A stretch of DNA of 64,000 bases from Dermanyssus gallinae (lineage: Eukaryota > Arthropoda > Arachnida > Mesostigmata > Dermanyssidae): the NCBI GenBank assembly GCA_003439945.1, contig QVRM01002377.1, positions 1,376,001 to 1,440,000 on the forward strand, in the 5' to 3' direction. Numbering within the stretch: position 1 is the stretch's first letter; every line of letters starts with the position of its first letter. The notes under the pieces are model-generated. The model was not told the DNA's origin, did not search any database, and worked only from the letters and a program-made list of their open reading frames with translations. A program made the position numbers and the translations under genes. This document shows positions 34,332 through 46,530 of this stretch, piece after piece.

Positions 34332-35260
34332 AGTGCTGGTGAAAGACCCTTCTGAAGAGATACGGAGTCGGCACTCGCACGTAGACGTCCTTATGCAAGC
34401 AGACGACTTGGTGCTATATTCTTGCAGTCGATTCCATTTGCAATAATCCCTTGCGACCTTGCAGCATTACGTTCATCAAAACCAGTTGGAAATAGATATA
34501 AATAAAACAAAGGCAATGACGTTTAGACGTGGAGGGAAATTGGCTGGAATTGACGAACTACGGGTAGGTTTAAAATCTATAGAATTTGTCTCGAACTTCT
34601 CATACCTAAGGGTTATGTTCTCGTCTCGAGGTACAAACTTCTTGAGGCACATTGATGAACGAATTCGGAGAAGACTTGCGGAGGAGGTATCCAAGACCCT
34701 CATAAACTATCAATAGACGTTGCCGTTCATCTCTTTAACCTGAAGATTGCGCCTACTGCTTCTTACGGTATACAGGCGATATGGCCGCATCTATCGAAGT
34801 TAAACTTTAAGGCGCTTGACCAAATCAAGACCTGCTTTTCTCAAGAAGGCGCTAAAAGTCTACCTCGCTAGTCTCAACAGAATAGTCTATTTACTGGAGT
34901 CAACTCCGCTATTTGTTGAGAATTTGCAACAATACACGTGTTACCGAAAACGGCAACTCTCAACGAGTACATGTCTGAATAGGAGAATAAGATAGCAGAC
35001 ATTGACCCTCTCTTTTATGAAACCCAGGCAATGACGTGTGGTTCGTGGAAGCGCTGCAACTATGGGAATAGATACCTAATTGCACGATTTGAAGTACATG
35101 GCCTCCACATGAAGATCTGTATTCAAGGGAAGTTCTATGAAATTTTCTCGTTATGCTTGTGCAAACTTTGCGAGAGACAGTGTGACTTATATCACCTTCA
35201 ACAATGCGATAGAGCAATTCCGTTGACTCGACTCTTAGAACCGTGATGAATATATGTATA
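34332..35260 (+). pseudogene. Older family A LINE, RT C-terminal part (right half of split element)
   Basis: Continues the frame broken at 31654: VLVKDPSEE..., then VDVLMQADDLVLYS with the catalytic core as QADD instead of YADD, KTKAMTFRRGGKLA, and YLRVMFSSRG. Several stops interrupt 34450-35030. The end (35031-35246) gives the HG-x2-MKIC block and the zinc tail C-L-C-x2-C-x3-C-x2-YH-x3-C, then TGA at about 35244. Together with 31480-31654 it forms one 5'-truncated element. Confidence 0.85.
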
Positions 35261-35334
35261 TGTAAATGTGTGCTTTCTCTGTACGCGCAATGCTGTAAAC
35301 CAACCATCAGTTAATAAAGCTATTATGTATGGTT
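35261..35334 (+). terminator. Family A 3' end with TTAATAAA
   Basis: CAGTTAATAAAGC at about 35308-35320 follows the stop of the older copy, at the junction with a second tail fragment. Confidence 0.45.
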
Positions 35335-35500
35335 CTGCCTGCAGAGGTGTGCCAAGTACCATGCAGTGGAATGCACTGCGCTGGGCCAAAAATGGTTGCA
35401 CTACTTCTCTCGCCGGAAGCGTGAAGAAGATAAAAACATTATGAAGAGATCTTTTTGAACTGTATAGTATACTCAATCTAAGTGAAATAAACATAATTGA
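35335..35500 (+). pseudogene. Family A LINE, tail-only fragment
   Basis: The frame contains RCAKYHAVECTALGQKWLHYF, broken here as RCAKYHAVEC then a WLHYFSRRK tail, with a TGA near 35456. It is more like the 36905-38725 copy (QQCAKYHAVNC) than like the neighbouring element. It ends in AAGTGAAATAAACAT at 35480-35494. This is a severely 5'-truncated insertion, the usual fate of LINE copies. Confidence 0.72.
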
Positions 35501-35718
35501 TAAATTAATACTGTGTTGTTTTAACTAAAACCAACATTGTGGATTGTTCTCGCTTAGCGAAAGAGCTGTCTCTCCGACGAGAATTGAAAACTTCTTTGAT
35601 TTCTTTGAGACTGATATCTGTGGCTTGGCTGATATGAAATATCTACATCGTACTTCCTGTTTCTACGTTGTATCGTTTATTACGTATCCTATCTTTCTAT
35701 ACCTTCATCTCTCTCTTT

Positions 35719-35756
<38 letters not shown>

Positions 35757-36789
35757 CATCGTTGCTGCGAACGCACTAGACCTGCAAGCTTCATATCCGT
35801 TCGATCATGCCCTGCGCTGCAAGTTTCGTCTTCGGCACCACCTACGGTCATACCGCCGTCATCACAGTAGCTACTCAGTGAACGGATGCGGATAAAGAGA
35901 TAACAACAATAGAACGTTCGACTCGGGAATGAATCGTTCCGGGAGTTTGAGCTTTTTTAGTTTGAAAATTACACAGATAGGCCGGTAAATTGCGCAAACA
36001 GCAGCTTATCGACAAAGGCACACCACGGCAGACAGTGCTTGATAGACAATGTCCTGCAGAAGAAAATACACATATATACGTTTGCGTTATCTCGGTACCT
36101 TCCAATACGTGTCAGTACGTGCCTATTCTATCTACTCCGTCCGCTGCTATGTTTAAGTTGCGCGCGTTTTCTCTGATGGCCTGCTCTCCTCCGAAACCCC
36201 AGGTTCGCTTGTCGTGCCTGTTGAGGTCTGTCCGTGTCACTGCACATATGCGTTTCTTTTTTTTTTGTGCCACGTGTCGATCGACCCGGTCGGGTGCGAG
36301 TTGCCTACCACACCCTCTTCACTGTACTTGCTGCAAAAAATAGTCCAAGATAGAAACACAGGTATCTTGTTGTTGAGCTAAGTCTTGGCCTGAATATAAC
36401 ATATTAGGTCAAGGATCAATGCGTTTTTTTAGGTCGTTACTTTCTCTATAGGTACATATACATGCAGGAAATGCCTGCGCCGCTGAAGTGCTGCTAGTGG
36501 TAACTCTAGAGTTCTAGAGTGTAGTATGGAATTGTTTTATTTGTATGTCAAGTTTAGTAAGCAAAAGTCACCTAACTTATATGCATACTTCGTAACGAAC
36601 TATGATGTCCCTCATAGTGCCAGCGGGGTTATGCACGCTAAGAGCGCAACGATAGCTTTCGGTAGAGAACCCTAGTTTGAAGTTTAAATATTTAAACGTA
36701 CACGGGCATTAGCTTCACGGAATATTGAAGTCATGGTCATCTTACAAGTTATCAATAAAACGCCTTTAAAAAAGTGAATGGAATAGGAA
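35501..36789. other. No gene seen, one (TA)n tract
   Basis: Short frames only. Contains the microsatellite at 35722-35755. Confidence 0.5.
35722..35755. repeat. (TA)n microsatellite
   Basis: About 16 TA units. Confidence 0.95.
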
Positions 36790-36794
36790 GCACT

Positions 36795-36885
36795 TTTATT
36801 GAAAATGGTGTCGGGAACACATTGCCTTGCACTTGGGAGGTCGTGAGTTTGAGACCTGAACCGGGTCATTCTTAAATTGGTTTTC
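36795..36885 (+). ncRNA. tRNA-like sequence with B-box
   Basis: TTGCACTTGGGAGGTCGTGAGTTTGAGACC resembles the anticodon-to-T-arm part of a tRNA-derived SINE: the B-box-like AGTTTGAGACC is at 36846-36856, followed by GAACCGGGT. A complete cloverleaf is not evident. It ends about 20-40 bp upstream of a family A LINE body. Confidence 0.42.
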
Positions 36886-36904
36886 ATGGTTTACAATTTA
36901 GAAA

Positions 36905-38725
36905 AGGTAAATGCCCGAGTAGATTGCAGAGAGCAGTTAAGTGGAAAAAGTTCAAGCCGCGGAGATTCCGGCCGTGGTTTACACGGACTTGTTACCTCCG
37001 ACATAAAGACCTACTCGGCTTGCTGAGACTAGCAAAAGCCCGAGCAGATCCACAGCTCCAAGCAAGGCAAAGACAGGACTACGCGTCTTATAGAAAGTTC
37101 TACATAGGGCTATGCCGCGACTATAAGGTCGAACATGCGAGGCGAGAGGAAGCCCGTCTGCTTGAACGAGCAGAAAGGGAGCCCCATGCCTACATAAAGC
37201 GCTCTCGTAAGGGAATACGGCACTCACTGAGTGACGAGCAGGTAGAGCGTCACTTGGCGAATCTGCTGTTCAACCCTCACGTAAAAAACTCGGTCGCAGA
37301 GGTTGAGTATCCACTTACACTTGAGCAGCACACACTGAATCTTCCCTTTGAGGAAGACGAAGTATGCCGAGTTATCCGATCCCTTCCTAGATGGAAAAGA
37401 AGTGGGCCAGATCGTCTCTACTACGAACATTGGGTGCAACCGGAGCCGCTCTTGAAGTGGATCCTCTGTGATTTCTTTAATAGAATTATGGAGGAAGGGC
37501 GAATGCCCAGAGTTTGGCACATTGCTAGGCTTTCTCTGTTGTTTATGGGTAAACACGGCGACGATAAAAGTGACCCAAATCTGTACCGGGGAGTGGCGTC
37601 GGAGCGAACGCTCAAGAAAATATTCTGTAAGCTGATTATTGAAAGGATTGCAAATGTAGCAAACCATGCTCTGCCTCCCGAGCAGTTCGGATTTAGAAAA
37701 CGCATGGGGACCCGCGACACCATCCACGTTTGCAATCCGAAGTAGAGCGAGCGGTGTCTCGTCCAGGAGGCCACCTGTATGCAGTCTTCATTGACTGCGT
37801 CAAGACCTTTGACAAGGCTCCGCGCGATTTTATAATCGATTGTTTTAGACAGATTGGCATAGGTAGAGCTCTTCTGCGAGTAATTTCTAGCAAAACCAAG
37901 GCGATTAAGTTTCGTCGCGGTAGGCGTTTAGCTGCAAACGACGTTATTCGTTGCTGCGGGAGGCCATTGGAGTTTGTAAACTCTTTCCCATACTTGGGTC
38001 TCCGGATTCACTACAGGGGAACATCGTTTACTACACACATCGAGAACAGTGTTAACTCGGCACTGGCAGCTCTCTACGGAGGGGTCGGAGATGTACGGCG
38101 ACTGTCCGTCGGTACGGCAGTGCGCTTGTTTATGTTTAAAACTCTGCCAAAGTTGGCGTATAGTTTAGACAGAGTGTGGCAACACCTATCTTAAGCTAAT
38201 TTTTATTTGCTTGAAAAGTGCTTCACACTATACATGAAGCGAGTACTCTGCCTTTCAATCAAGGCGAGAAGCCGCTTCGTGAATGTATTGTCGGACTGTG
38301 CGCCGATGGTGGAGATGCTTCGGCTTAGGATGCGTATGCCATTGACGGAGCCACTTAACCATTTCTTGGGGGAGTGGCGACGCAAATTCACGGAAACAGC
38401 GACAAAGGTAAGAACGCTTGACGTCTTTAAGTATCCTTGGTTGTGGGCCAGGGTGGCCTGCGATGACAGGCATGTATATACCAGGTACATCGTACACGGG
38501 TTCCATCACCTCGTATGCTCCCGTAGGGAGTTTCATGAAGACTATATTACTCAGTGTATTTGTCGGTTCTGCTCGCAGCAATGCGCTAAGTACCACGCAG
38601 TTAATTGTCCGGCACTGCAACGAAGATCTTTACACTTCTTCTCTCGGTGGAACGGCAAAACAACAAGTATTTATGTCTAATAATAGCATGAACTATTTTG
38701 TACATACTCTATTTGAGTGAAATAA
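36905..38725 (+). pseudogene. Family A LINE ORF2 without the catalytic YADD region
   Basis: A 273-codon frame (36924-37745) covers the linker and first RT half: RRFRPWFTRTCYL, WKRSGPDRLYYEHW (from KAPGPD), a Y-RGVASERTLKKIF block and EQFGFRKRMGTRD. A shift near 37735 gives LYAVFIDCVKTFDKAPRD (first catalytic Asp kept). The chain then jumps from GIGRALLRVIS to KTKAIKFRRGRR, so the AQGD and YADD blocks are deleted. YLGLRIHYRGTSF, a TAA at 38192, MKRVLCLSIKARSRFVNVL, YIVHGFHHLVC and the zinc tail C-I-C-x2-C-x3-C-x2-YH-x3-C follow, with TAA at 38678 and GTGAAATAAATATG at 38718. This is a distinct subfamily from the 14801 copy. Confidence 0.88.
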
Positions 38726-39573
38726 ATATGATTGAATGCCGGAGTAGATGATAATCGACCATGAGTGTACAACAAACGACGGAGAGGACAGATGTTTTAA
38801 TAAAAAATATATGGTACCCTCCCATGATAATTTGATGAGAATATCGTGCACAAAAAGAGGATTGAAAAGAGCTACATTATTCAGTGTTCTGGTTTCACAA
38901 TTGTGCAACTATGGATTTAGAAATAAATAATAACTAAATATAACCTGCATTAATTAAAAAACAACAAGAGATAGGTCGTTTGTAAATTACCACGTAAGAA
39001 ACGCGGGCATTGAATGAATTTGCTGAGATTGAGAACACTCTGCCTATTGACTATCGACTTTTTATGCTAAGTGGTGATCGGCGATACCTGTGAGCGGACT
39101 CTGCAGATAAAAGAACCACTTTCTGTTGTTATTTTGATTGTCAAAGTTATCGTATTCTTATCGCAAAAACCTTTGTTTTTCATTAGATATTAGATTTTTG
39201 AAATTATCTTTGCTTCGGGTACATGCCCATCGCTAACTATAACAGTAAACCGAACCTCAACCAGTTTCTGACTTTGTACTGAATAACTGATAGGCCCAGA
39301 CTACTTCTCTCTAGAGCTGTTCTCCGTCATTTAACGCTGAGAACTTAGTCAATCCTATATTTATCTTGCGTGAATATCAATAACTTCGGAATGTTCTAGA
39401 TACAACGCCAATCAATCACGTCATCAATACGTAACTAGAGCGTTCCAACTAACCTGCAGTTAGCGTAGGGCGTTCAGGCGCCCAGTACTATCTAGCTGAC
39501 TTACAGGTACTCCCGTAACCTTACTTACGTTTCTCAATAACGCACCTTATATTCTTTCTAAGTCGGAGGACAT
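38726..39573. other. No gene seen
   Basis: A/T-rich spacer of about 0.85 kb without motif. Confidence 0.5.
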
Positions 39574-39604
39574 TTGTTTACACCCCGTTATGAGTTAAAT
39601 AAAA
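39574..39604 (+). repeat. 31-bp dispersed repeat, third copy
   Basis: Exact match to 1256-1286 and 6960-6990, in unrelated flanking sequence and without the adjacent (TA)n tract. Confidence 0.75.
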
Positions 39605-41747
39605 TTATGGCCACGTTACCCTTCCCATTCTTTCTAAGTTTCATCTAACTGTAGGGACGCAGATCAATAGGGTTAGCTACAGCCGTGATTGTAGTGCTCT
39701 TTGTGTATATTGTTGAGAGGTGCTGCAGCAGCTGGTCGATAGATACTCCAAGTGGCTAAGCAAATAGCATGACTGAAAAACAACCAGCGTTACCGGTGAG
39801 ATCTGTTATACTGTGTAGTGCGATAACGCCTGAATGAAGCAATGAGTCGGGAAAAGACGATCCCCTCTGATCTTGAGCTTTGTGTTTGCCTAAATCCTAT
39901 CAGGAACACGACACTTGTAGACGGCTAGTGAGTAACTCTCGCCCGAGTAACGACATTGCTTTTTCTTTGCAGTTCGAATGCAATTCTTGCACGGGACACT
40001 CGGTAGCCCTTCTGTGACCCAACAACGAAGCTAGCCAGGACTTTTCCTTGCAAGAGGAGGTCAACTGTCTGTCAAGGCATGTTATCGGTCTATCGGTACA
40101 TGTTGTCCGGCTACGGCAAAAAGTTGTGCTCCACTGTTGAAGATATCGGAACGGTTGCGCTCATCGTGTGTTCGCGTTCGCGTATGTGTGTGTGTGTGAA
40201 CGCAAAGGGCAACTACTCTAGTTTTGGTCCCAACGGAGAACGCTCGACTCTGCCACGCTGTCAGTTGGCCAGCAGAGCTAGAAAGCCCATTCACCTATCC
40301 AGTTAGGTCGAAAAGACAAACTTTGTTCTTTTTAGGGGAAACAGGCGGAAGGAGGGCGGAGAAGAGGAGGTGTCAAGGAAACGGTGCTAGAATCGGCTAA
40401 ATGAGACATCTCGGCTACTAGTCAGGGCTGGTGGCATCAGAGGAGACTGGGTGTCACGGAGCTTGGTATGCGACAACGTGTGAAACAACGCTAACGCATC
40501 TTTTCTTTTCGTTCGAATTGTCCTACGGAAAGTTTCTTCTATTCGTGACTAATAACTAGCCCTTACAGTAAATAAATGCACGTATTAGTTGTACATTTGT
40601 CGTGCATTATCGGGCTAAACGCTTGCAGCATCAATGGCTAAGCTATTAAGTTTGTTGCAGGATCTCCCGAAAATTACTGATTTAAAAGTGAAACCTCTGG
40701 TGCTTCAACTATGGCCGTGAATGACCACGATCTACTCGAGCTCAACTCACTTCTGTAAAGGTGTCTGCGAACAGTTTGGATAACGACAATCAAGCACAGT
40801 CTATTGAAGTATTAACAAGGTTTATACTCAATGAATAAATCCGACAACTTGGATAATGTGCAGCTGTGATCGAAAATGGACTAAGCCATAGTCAGCAACT
40901 GATACATACCCTTTAGGAACATAACCATCCAGCGACTACAGAACTTCCTGCAAACACTACAGGGTAGCACACCGTCCAGTTCATGAGAAACCGTGGTCCA
41001 AAGGAAGTATAGCTTCCCGCGGAACTTGTTAATTATGGAAATTAACAAGAATGAGCAAGCACTGCTCTGGAACGACTTTAGCGAACTCACACTGAGATTG
41101 TTCCACTCGTGTCACAATATACGATACGTTCACATTAACGCCCGGTAACGCTGCTCTAGCCATACCACAGACAATTTGCCTATTTAAACCCATCACCACC
41201 AAATGTACCTCTGTTCTCTACTAATTTCGCGAGAAGTTTACCATATTTGCTTCGCTGACGGTGAAACAGTAACAGCTAAGATTGTAAAACACTCCCGTCA
41301 AGATGATATCTAAACAATAAACAAAAATAAACAATAAAATAATGTATCAACACAATACATAATTTCTTGGCGAAACTGCGTTTTCATATTCCTTACATTC
41401 TTGCAAAATTAATTGGTAAAGAAGTGTCTTAATGTGAACATTCATACCAATTTACACATTTGCATAAATTCATAAATGTATACATATTTACGCTTACAAG
41501 AACACAGAATGTGCATTATTGACTCAAATACTACAATATTCATTAACTGGCAAACGTAATCCCACTATATGTTAGCAACAAGCAGAAATAAGGGGTTATT
41601 ACACATAAACGTCTCGAAGTAACTATAGAAACATCTCTTGGCTAAAGGGGGCACAATGCCACAATTGTACACAAAAAGCAATTATATATATTCGGTCCTT
41701 TCAATGCAATCCCTCTAAAGATTTGTATTTAAGCTAAAATATCAATT

Positions 41748-41761
<14 letters not shown>
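39605..41761. other. No gene seen (2.1 kb)
   Basis: A short (GT)n-like stretch lies near 40183-40199, and a poly-A near 41747-41761. No coding pattern. Confidence 0.5.
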
Positions 41762-41784
<23 letters not shown>

Positions 41785-41786
41785 TA
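41762..41786. repeat. (TA)n microsatellite after poly-A
   Basis: A run of about 14 A then 12 TA units. The poly-A plus TA layout is typical of a decayed retroposon tail. Confidence 0.9.
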
Positions 41787-42699
41787 ACGAAATTGAATAT
41801 ATAGTCGCTATTTATGTGTATTTGTATTTATGACATCGTCCGTTATGACATACCTGGATCAAAATACATTAACCAATTACAAAGTACGCAAAACGAGCTA
41901 TATCACCATATTATTTAAGGGTTATCGAAGTGTCAACAAATGTATGGATAAGAAAGATTTACAAATAAAAAGGCATTATCCGCCAAACGTAGCAATGCAC
42001 AACACGCCAAACCATATGAGAAGCCGCATAGGCCAACTCATCAAAATCACAAGACTGAGCAAAAGCAACCGAATAGAACAAACTGCTTGCGCATTTATGT
42101 GAAAGACTCACACTCATTTTATATAGGCGTTATCCTAAGAAGTACATTACAGTGATGAACCGACACGCACGTAAAATAAACTATACTAAAAATATACGTA
42201 CGACTCGTAAAGAATTAACGAGCTAATAGGATATCGACGTACATATAAACGCTAGAATTCTTACTTTAGGCAGGAAAGACAGGTATTATACCGGATTGAG
42301 CGTGTACAAAATACGTAAAACAGGGAACGGGCGTTTCCGATGAGATATGCAGAACATTTTGTAAATAAGTCAAATCAAAAATATATTTGCCTGATTTTGT
42401 TCTTCTTGTCAGACGGGTAATTTTCGTGGATGTATTGCATTAACTTCGTTAGATTGTTACGAAACATGAAAATAAGGATTTTTCGATAAGTAACATGATA
42501 GTCCTCTAATTCTGTCCTAAAGGTAGTGAAAGTTTGCCATTTCCCTAAGAAACGTAAAGGCTTCCTGCACATGGGGACTGATGTTTTTATGGATAAAATA
42601 AGTAACCTTTTTTTTACAAAGCATGCTTGTTATTTCCAGGTTTAGTAGGGTTTGTTTGGCATTCGGACTTTTTTGAAGGAAGTGAAAATGCTTTTACGC
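41787..42699. other. No gene seen
   Basis: A 90-codon frame at 41830-42102 lacks any motif. Confidence 0.45.
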
Positions 42700-42815
42700 A
42701 CATCCTCCGATGTTGTTGACAGATTGTGTGGAACTCGGCCCGGGCGGAGAGTATGTGACTCAATCCATTGCGTAACGTGCAATAGCCACTAAAAACCACC
42801 TCCCCCTATCCTCTT
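42700..42815 (-). other. R1-like 3' UTR motif
   Basis: GAGTTCCACAC on the minus strand at 42726-42736, with GGGGGAGGTGGTTTTTAGTGG upstream in the expected order. Confidence 0.62.
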
Positions 42816-43110
42816 CTAGTTCGAAATTATATCAGAGCGCTTCGAGTCTAGGAGAGACTTCGTGGAATCGCTAGAGCAACTTGATTGACGCACACCGTGA
42901 GGATTCTGCCCTGCATACGTCCGGAACTGGTTATAGGCCTCACTAAAGTCTTGCTGTGTGGCGCCTGCCATCGACCTTGCGTTCGATCTCGTATCACTTA
43001 CTTTTCCTTGCCAGTGTCTTTTCGTTGTGCAATTCCAGTGTATGAGGCAAATCGTCGGCACTGTCCGGCATGCTCGGCAGACCCTGATTGCCAACTGCCT
43101 TCATCTGAAG
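42816..43110 (-). pseudogene. R1-like ORF2 C-terminal remnant
   Basis: On the minus strand near 43070-43010 a shifted frame reads MPDSADDLPHTLEL, corresponding to the end of the R1-type zinc motif (D-S-A-x2-x-HT-L-E-C) with the cysteines lost. Its only other support is the 3' UTR motif directly downstream on the same strand. Heavily decayed. Confidence 0.4.
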
Positions 43111-45170
43111 CTTACGTTTCCGCATTTAGTCGCGGGGACAGCAGACAATAGAGATCGGTGACGAGATCGTCGACAAGCATGATGAGTGCCCATGTTTCCG
43201 TGCCAACGGCAAGATTGCACGTGCACGTCTCGAAACGAATACGCTTAATAAACTCGGCTTCATTCACCTGGTAGGCCTAAACGAAGCAGTTCTTCAAAAG
43301 CGTGAGTTGTCAAACGGCAACACGAATTTAGGCTGAACCTGCTAGGATTCCCATAAGCATCATAGGTTTACTTGGAGGCTATGACTCTCGGTCGAGCTGG
43401 TATGTGGCGCTTCGTATCGTTGTATCTGAGGACCTCTTGTAGCCCGCGTTTTCCTTTAGCTTTTTGTAGCTATAAACTGTCCTAGGATTCTATTTTGTTG
43501 CATAGCTCACTCCATTTTCGCCCATTGCTTCTCTTGATTAAGAGCAGAAGAATAGGGGTTTGTTGACCCAATCCGTATGCGTAGCCCAAGCTTTGCGTTT
43601 CTGGATGTTTTGACAAGTCGTCTGAGTGATTCCAAGTTTGCAGCAGTATAAATGGTCAGAAGGATTGTTCTCCTTTTTGCCTGCAGAAGGGGGGGGGGGG
43701 GTCGCTTCCTTATTGAACACGACTAGACGTCACCCTACTTGACAAATTTTACTATCGTCGTTAATGTAATTAGTAATATAGCTTTTTTTTTATAAAATCG
43801 TTGTCCGGTTAAAATTAAGAGCGTCCCTAAAATGAAGCAAATTTTCAATTTGCTTTTGCTACAGTTGTCATAAATAATAATTGAAATAACTCAATCCAAG
43901 CATGCTTATCTACTTACATGTATTTCGTGTTATAACGCTCTTTGTGTTAATTACATTTAGTAGGTTTTTAATGGCTATATGCTATGTAGGGTTTAACTCA
44001 GACACAAAACTATCTCCACATTTATAATTATCCAACATTTTTTAAACAAGAGATTCTTGCCGCAGGCAGCTTGAAATGCTACTACGTTGTTTTAGATTTG
44101 GATGTTTTTCTAAATTAATGTTATTTAGATGTAGGCGTGGTAGTATTAAATCGCAGTACCAATCCTAAGTAGTTTTTGTAACAGCGAGCGCATTACCTGA
44201 GACGAAGCAAATGGAATTGTGGAATTCCACTTTCCTCCTTAATATGCGTATTACGTTATTGCAAGGCATTACTTGCCATATTGGCTTTTTTGTGTCACGA
44301 CCTCGTGTGGATTCGTATTGTATGGTGCTGCACAAGAACATTAAACAGTGTACATATTGCTGGGATCATCCGTCCATAGGTTCCCTCACCAACTGTTAGC
44401 GTATCATCTCTTGCTGTGAGTATTGATTTACATTCTGTGGCCTCGTTTGCATTATGCAAATATGATCATAAGACATGTCGGTCAGCGCCAACTATGGGGG
44501 TATTGGGTACCGATATGCATACAGAACGTATTCTGTGTATGTTCAAGATTAACGAAAACAAATACAATTTCCGACTTTCAGCCCACTTGAAAAAATGCTG
44601 CCATTAATCTTGCTAATAGTTATCATGTTTGCCCGTTTGCATAGAAGCAATGTGCAAAGCATTCACTTTGCGGCCTGTCTCCGGCCTGAAAGGTAAGACC
44701 AAAGCAAGCTGACTGTGCGTTGAACGATCCAGCATCTAAGACGGTCAATATATTTAAAAGCAGCGTCTACATCAAGGAAGACGTCTAGGCAAAATGTACG
44801 ACTTTTAAGTAATACGGACACGTTGCGATCAATATACCAGCTTTATGGATCGATTTTTACAGAAATCAAATTGATTAGACGATGCTTATCTTCAAATCCT
44901 CGATCCAGTCGCAGTAATAAAATTATTTCGATGATTTTTTTAGGTCTACTCAAAATTGACTTAGCATACCCCATTATTTCAACTGGTCCTAAGAATGAGC
45001 AAAGTTGCGAGTCCTTGTACGCGGGAAGTAAAAACTAATTACCATTATTATTCATACTTAGTGAAGTCGTAACCCAGTCTATTTGCCTCAATAGGGTGAT
45101 GTCACTGTAATATTTGCTTTATTTAGTTCATTGACAATTTCTCTGGAATCGTCTAGCATGCATTTTTTTG
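43111..45170. other. No gene seen (2 kb)
   Basis: Contains a 13-base G run at 43689-43701. No coding or RNA pattern recognised. Confidence 0.5.
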
Positions 45171-45257
45171 CGTTATCTTCTCTATAAAAGTCGCGCGAAT
45201 ATAAAAATCGCATTTTCTGTGTTAACCGTCGTTTTTGTTACCACTATTTGGAATGGT
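45171..45257 (+). repeat. Dispersed repeat, copy 1 (partner 47686-47804)
   Basis: About 87 bp from CGTTATCTTCTCTATAAAAG to TTTGGAATGGT match 47686-47804, which has an extra segment of about 32 bp. The block TATAAAAATCGCATTTTCTG is shared exactly. It could be the 5' end of an element, as both copies precede LINE-derived sequence. Confidence 0.82.
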
Positions 45258-45545
45258 CCGACTCATTAGCCCCTTCGATGGTCGGTGCAGGTGCGGAGCA
45301 AGTCATGCTTCCAGGTTAGCTGAGGCTAACAAATGCAGGAAATATTCCAGTGTGGATTATCCGCACGAATTTTGTCCGTTGGCGTTCGAGACTATGGGAA
45401 CTGCAGGCCCCCTTACGCTCAAACTGATTCAACGCGTAGGCAGAAGCCTTAATCTTTCGACTCGAGAGCATCCGCATTCTTGCGTCAGAGGCTGTCGCTT
45501 GACATCCAACGAGGAAATGCAGCGCCTGTTCGGGGCACATTGCTG
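45235..45545 (+). pseudogene. Family C LINE, C-terminal fragment
   Basis: A 103-codon frame with VRLISPFDG, ASRLAEANKCRKYSS, FCPLAFETMGTAGPL and LIQRVGRSLNLS, ending at TGA 45544. It has the P-x-A-x-ET-x-G signature, preceded by a K/R-rich helix, as in the far C-terminus of LDD-type LINEs (compare 9080-9250). The V-S/I-SP...E...K...ET pattern could be a restriction-like endonuclease fold; I cannot prove this without a profile search. Only the last third of the element is present. Confidence 0.5.
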
Positions 45546-45661
45546 AACTGGGCTAACCCTGGGTTAGAGAACCCGTAATCACACGTTCGCACGGAGACAA
45601 TTGTCCACTCCAAAGTGCTAACATAACGAACTTATATAGATAATAAAATTCAGTACTTTAT

Positions 45662-45692
<31 letters not shown>

Positions 45693-46378
45693 TGGAATGG
45701 TAATAATGGGAATAAAATAATATACCTTTATAAATACCTCGTTCGGCTCTACTGTGAGTTGAGGTAACATATCGTCAATGTAATTCCTCTGCCACAGGTT
45801 TAATTATAAGCTTTAAGAGTTGCGGGGTTGAGCAAAACGACCTTTACGTTTCTAGCAGTGCACCTAGAGCAAATAGAAGTAACGGTAACCACTCAGTGGG
45901 TAGACAGCTTTGGTATCGAGTGAATGAATTATACCATTTCGGCGATCCAATTTGTTGACGTTTCATCAAAACCGTGAGAGACCAGAGGAGTTAGAAACGA
46001 GTCTCTTTTTGATGACCTACCGGAACTGGGAAGTTTGTCTAACTGAAAAGACTTATTGTAGAAGAAGAGCAGGATATTCCTAAAATCTTCGAATGCGGAA
46101 TTCACACCGGTTCCATTGAATAGCCTCACCTAAGAAACATCCCGAACACTGTCAATCGTGCTTTCAACGAGGCACAGGAGTTGTCGAATGCGACCGATGG
46201 GCGGGTGTAGAGTTGTCGAAAAGGGAAGCCGCAGTGATAAATAAAAGCAAGGTAGTTGTCGGAAGGCAACAGAGTGTCAAGATCTGCCGGCTTAATAGAG
46301 GCGAGTTTAAAGTAGTTTAGTACTTCAACGAGAACTATACTCATTTCTAAGGCCAACACATCCAACTCCAGGGCTAAA
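45546..46378. other. No gene seen, one (TA)n tract
   Basis: Includes the microsatellite at 45661-45687. Nothing else recognised. Confidence 0.45.
45661..45687. repeat. (TA)n microsatellite
   Basis: About 13 TA units. Confidence 0.95.
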
Positions 46379-46412
46379 TTGTTAGAGCGCTTAAGAAGAA
46401 GACGGCTATTTT

Positions 46413-46530
46413 TAAGCAAATTGATAATAACGATTGCAGAGCCGTACGGCAAGTTGTTCGATCTTACTACATTTGTGGTAAAGTCGAACAGCCTGCCGAG
46501 TGGCGCAGCAACGTATGTAATCAAAATAGC
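46413..46530. repeat. Imperfect palindrome (about 54-bp arms)
   Basis: The left arm around 46418-46471 and the reverse complement of the right arm around 46475-46528 align without gaps at roughly two thirds identity. As a result, similar peptides (LITIAEPYGKLFDLTT and ILITYVAAPLGRLFDFTT) are read on the two strands. A 154-codon minus-strand frame covers it, but I do not recognise that product. Confidence 0.5.
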
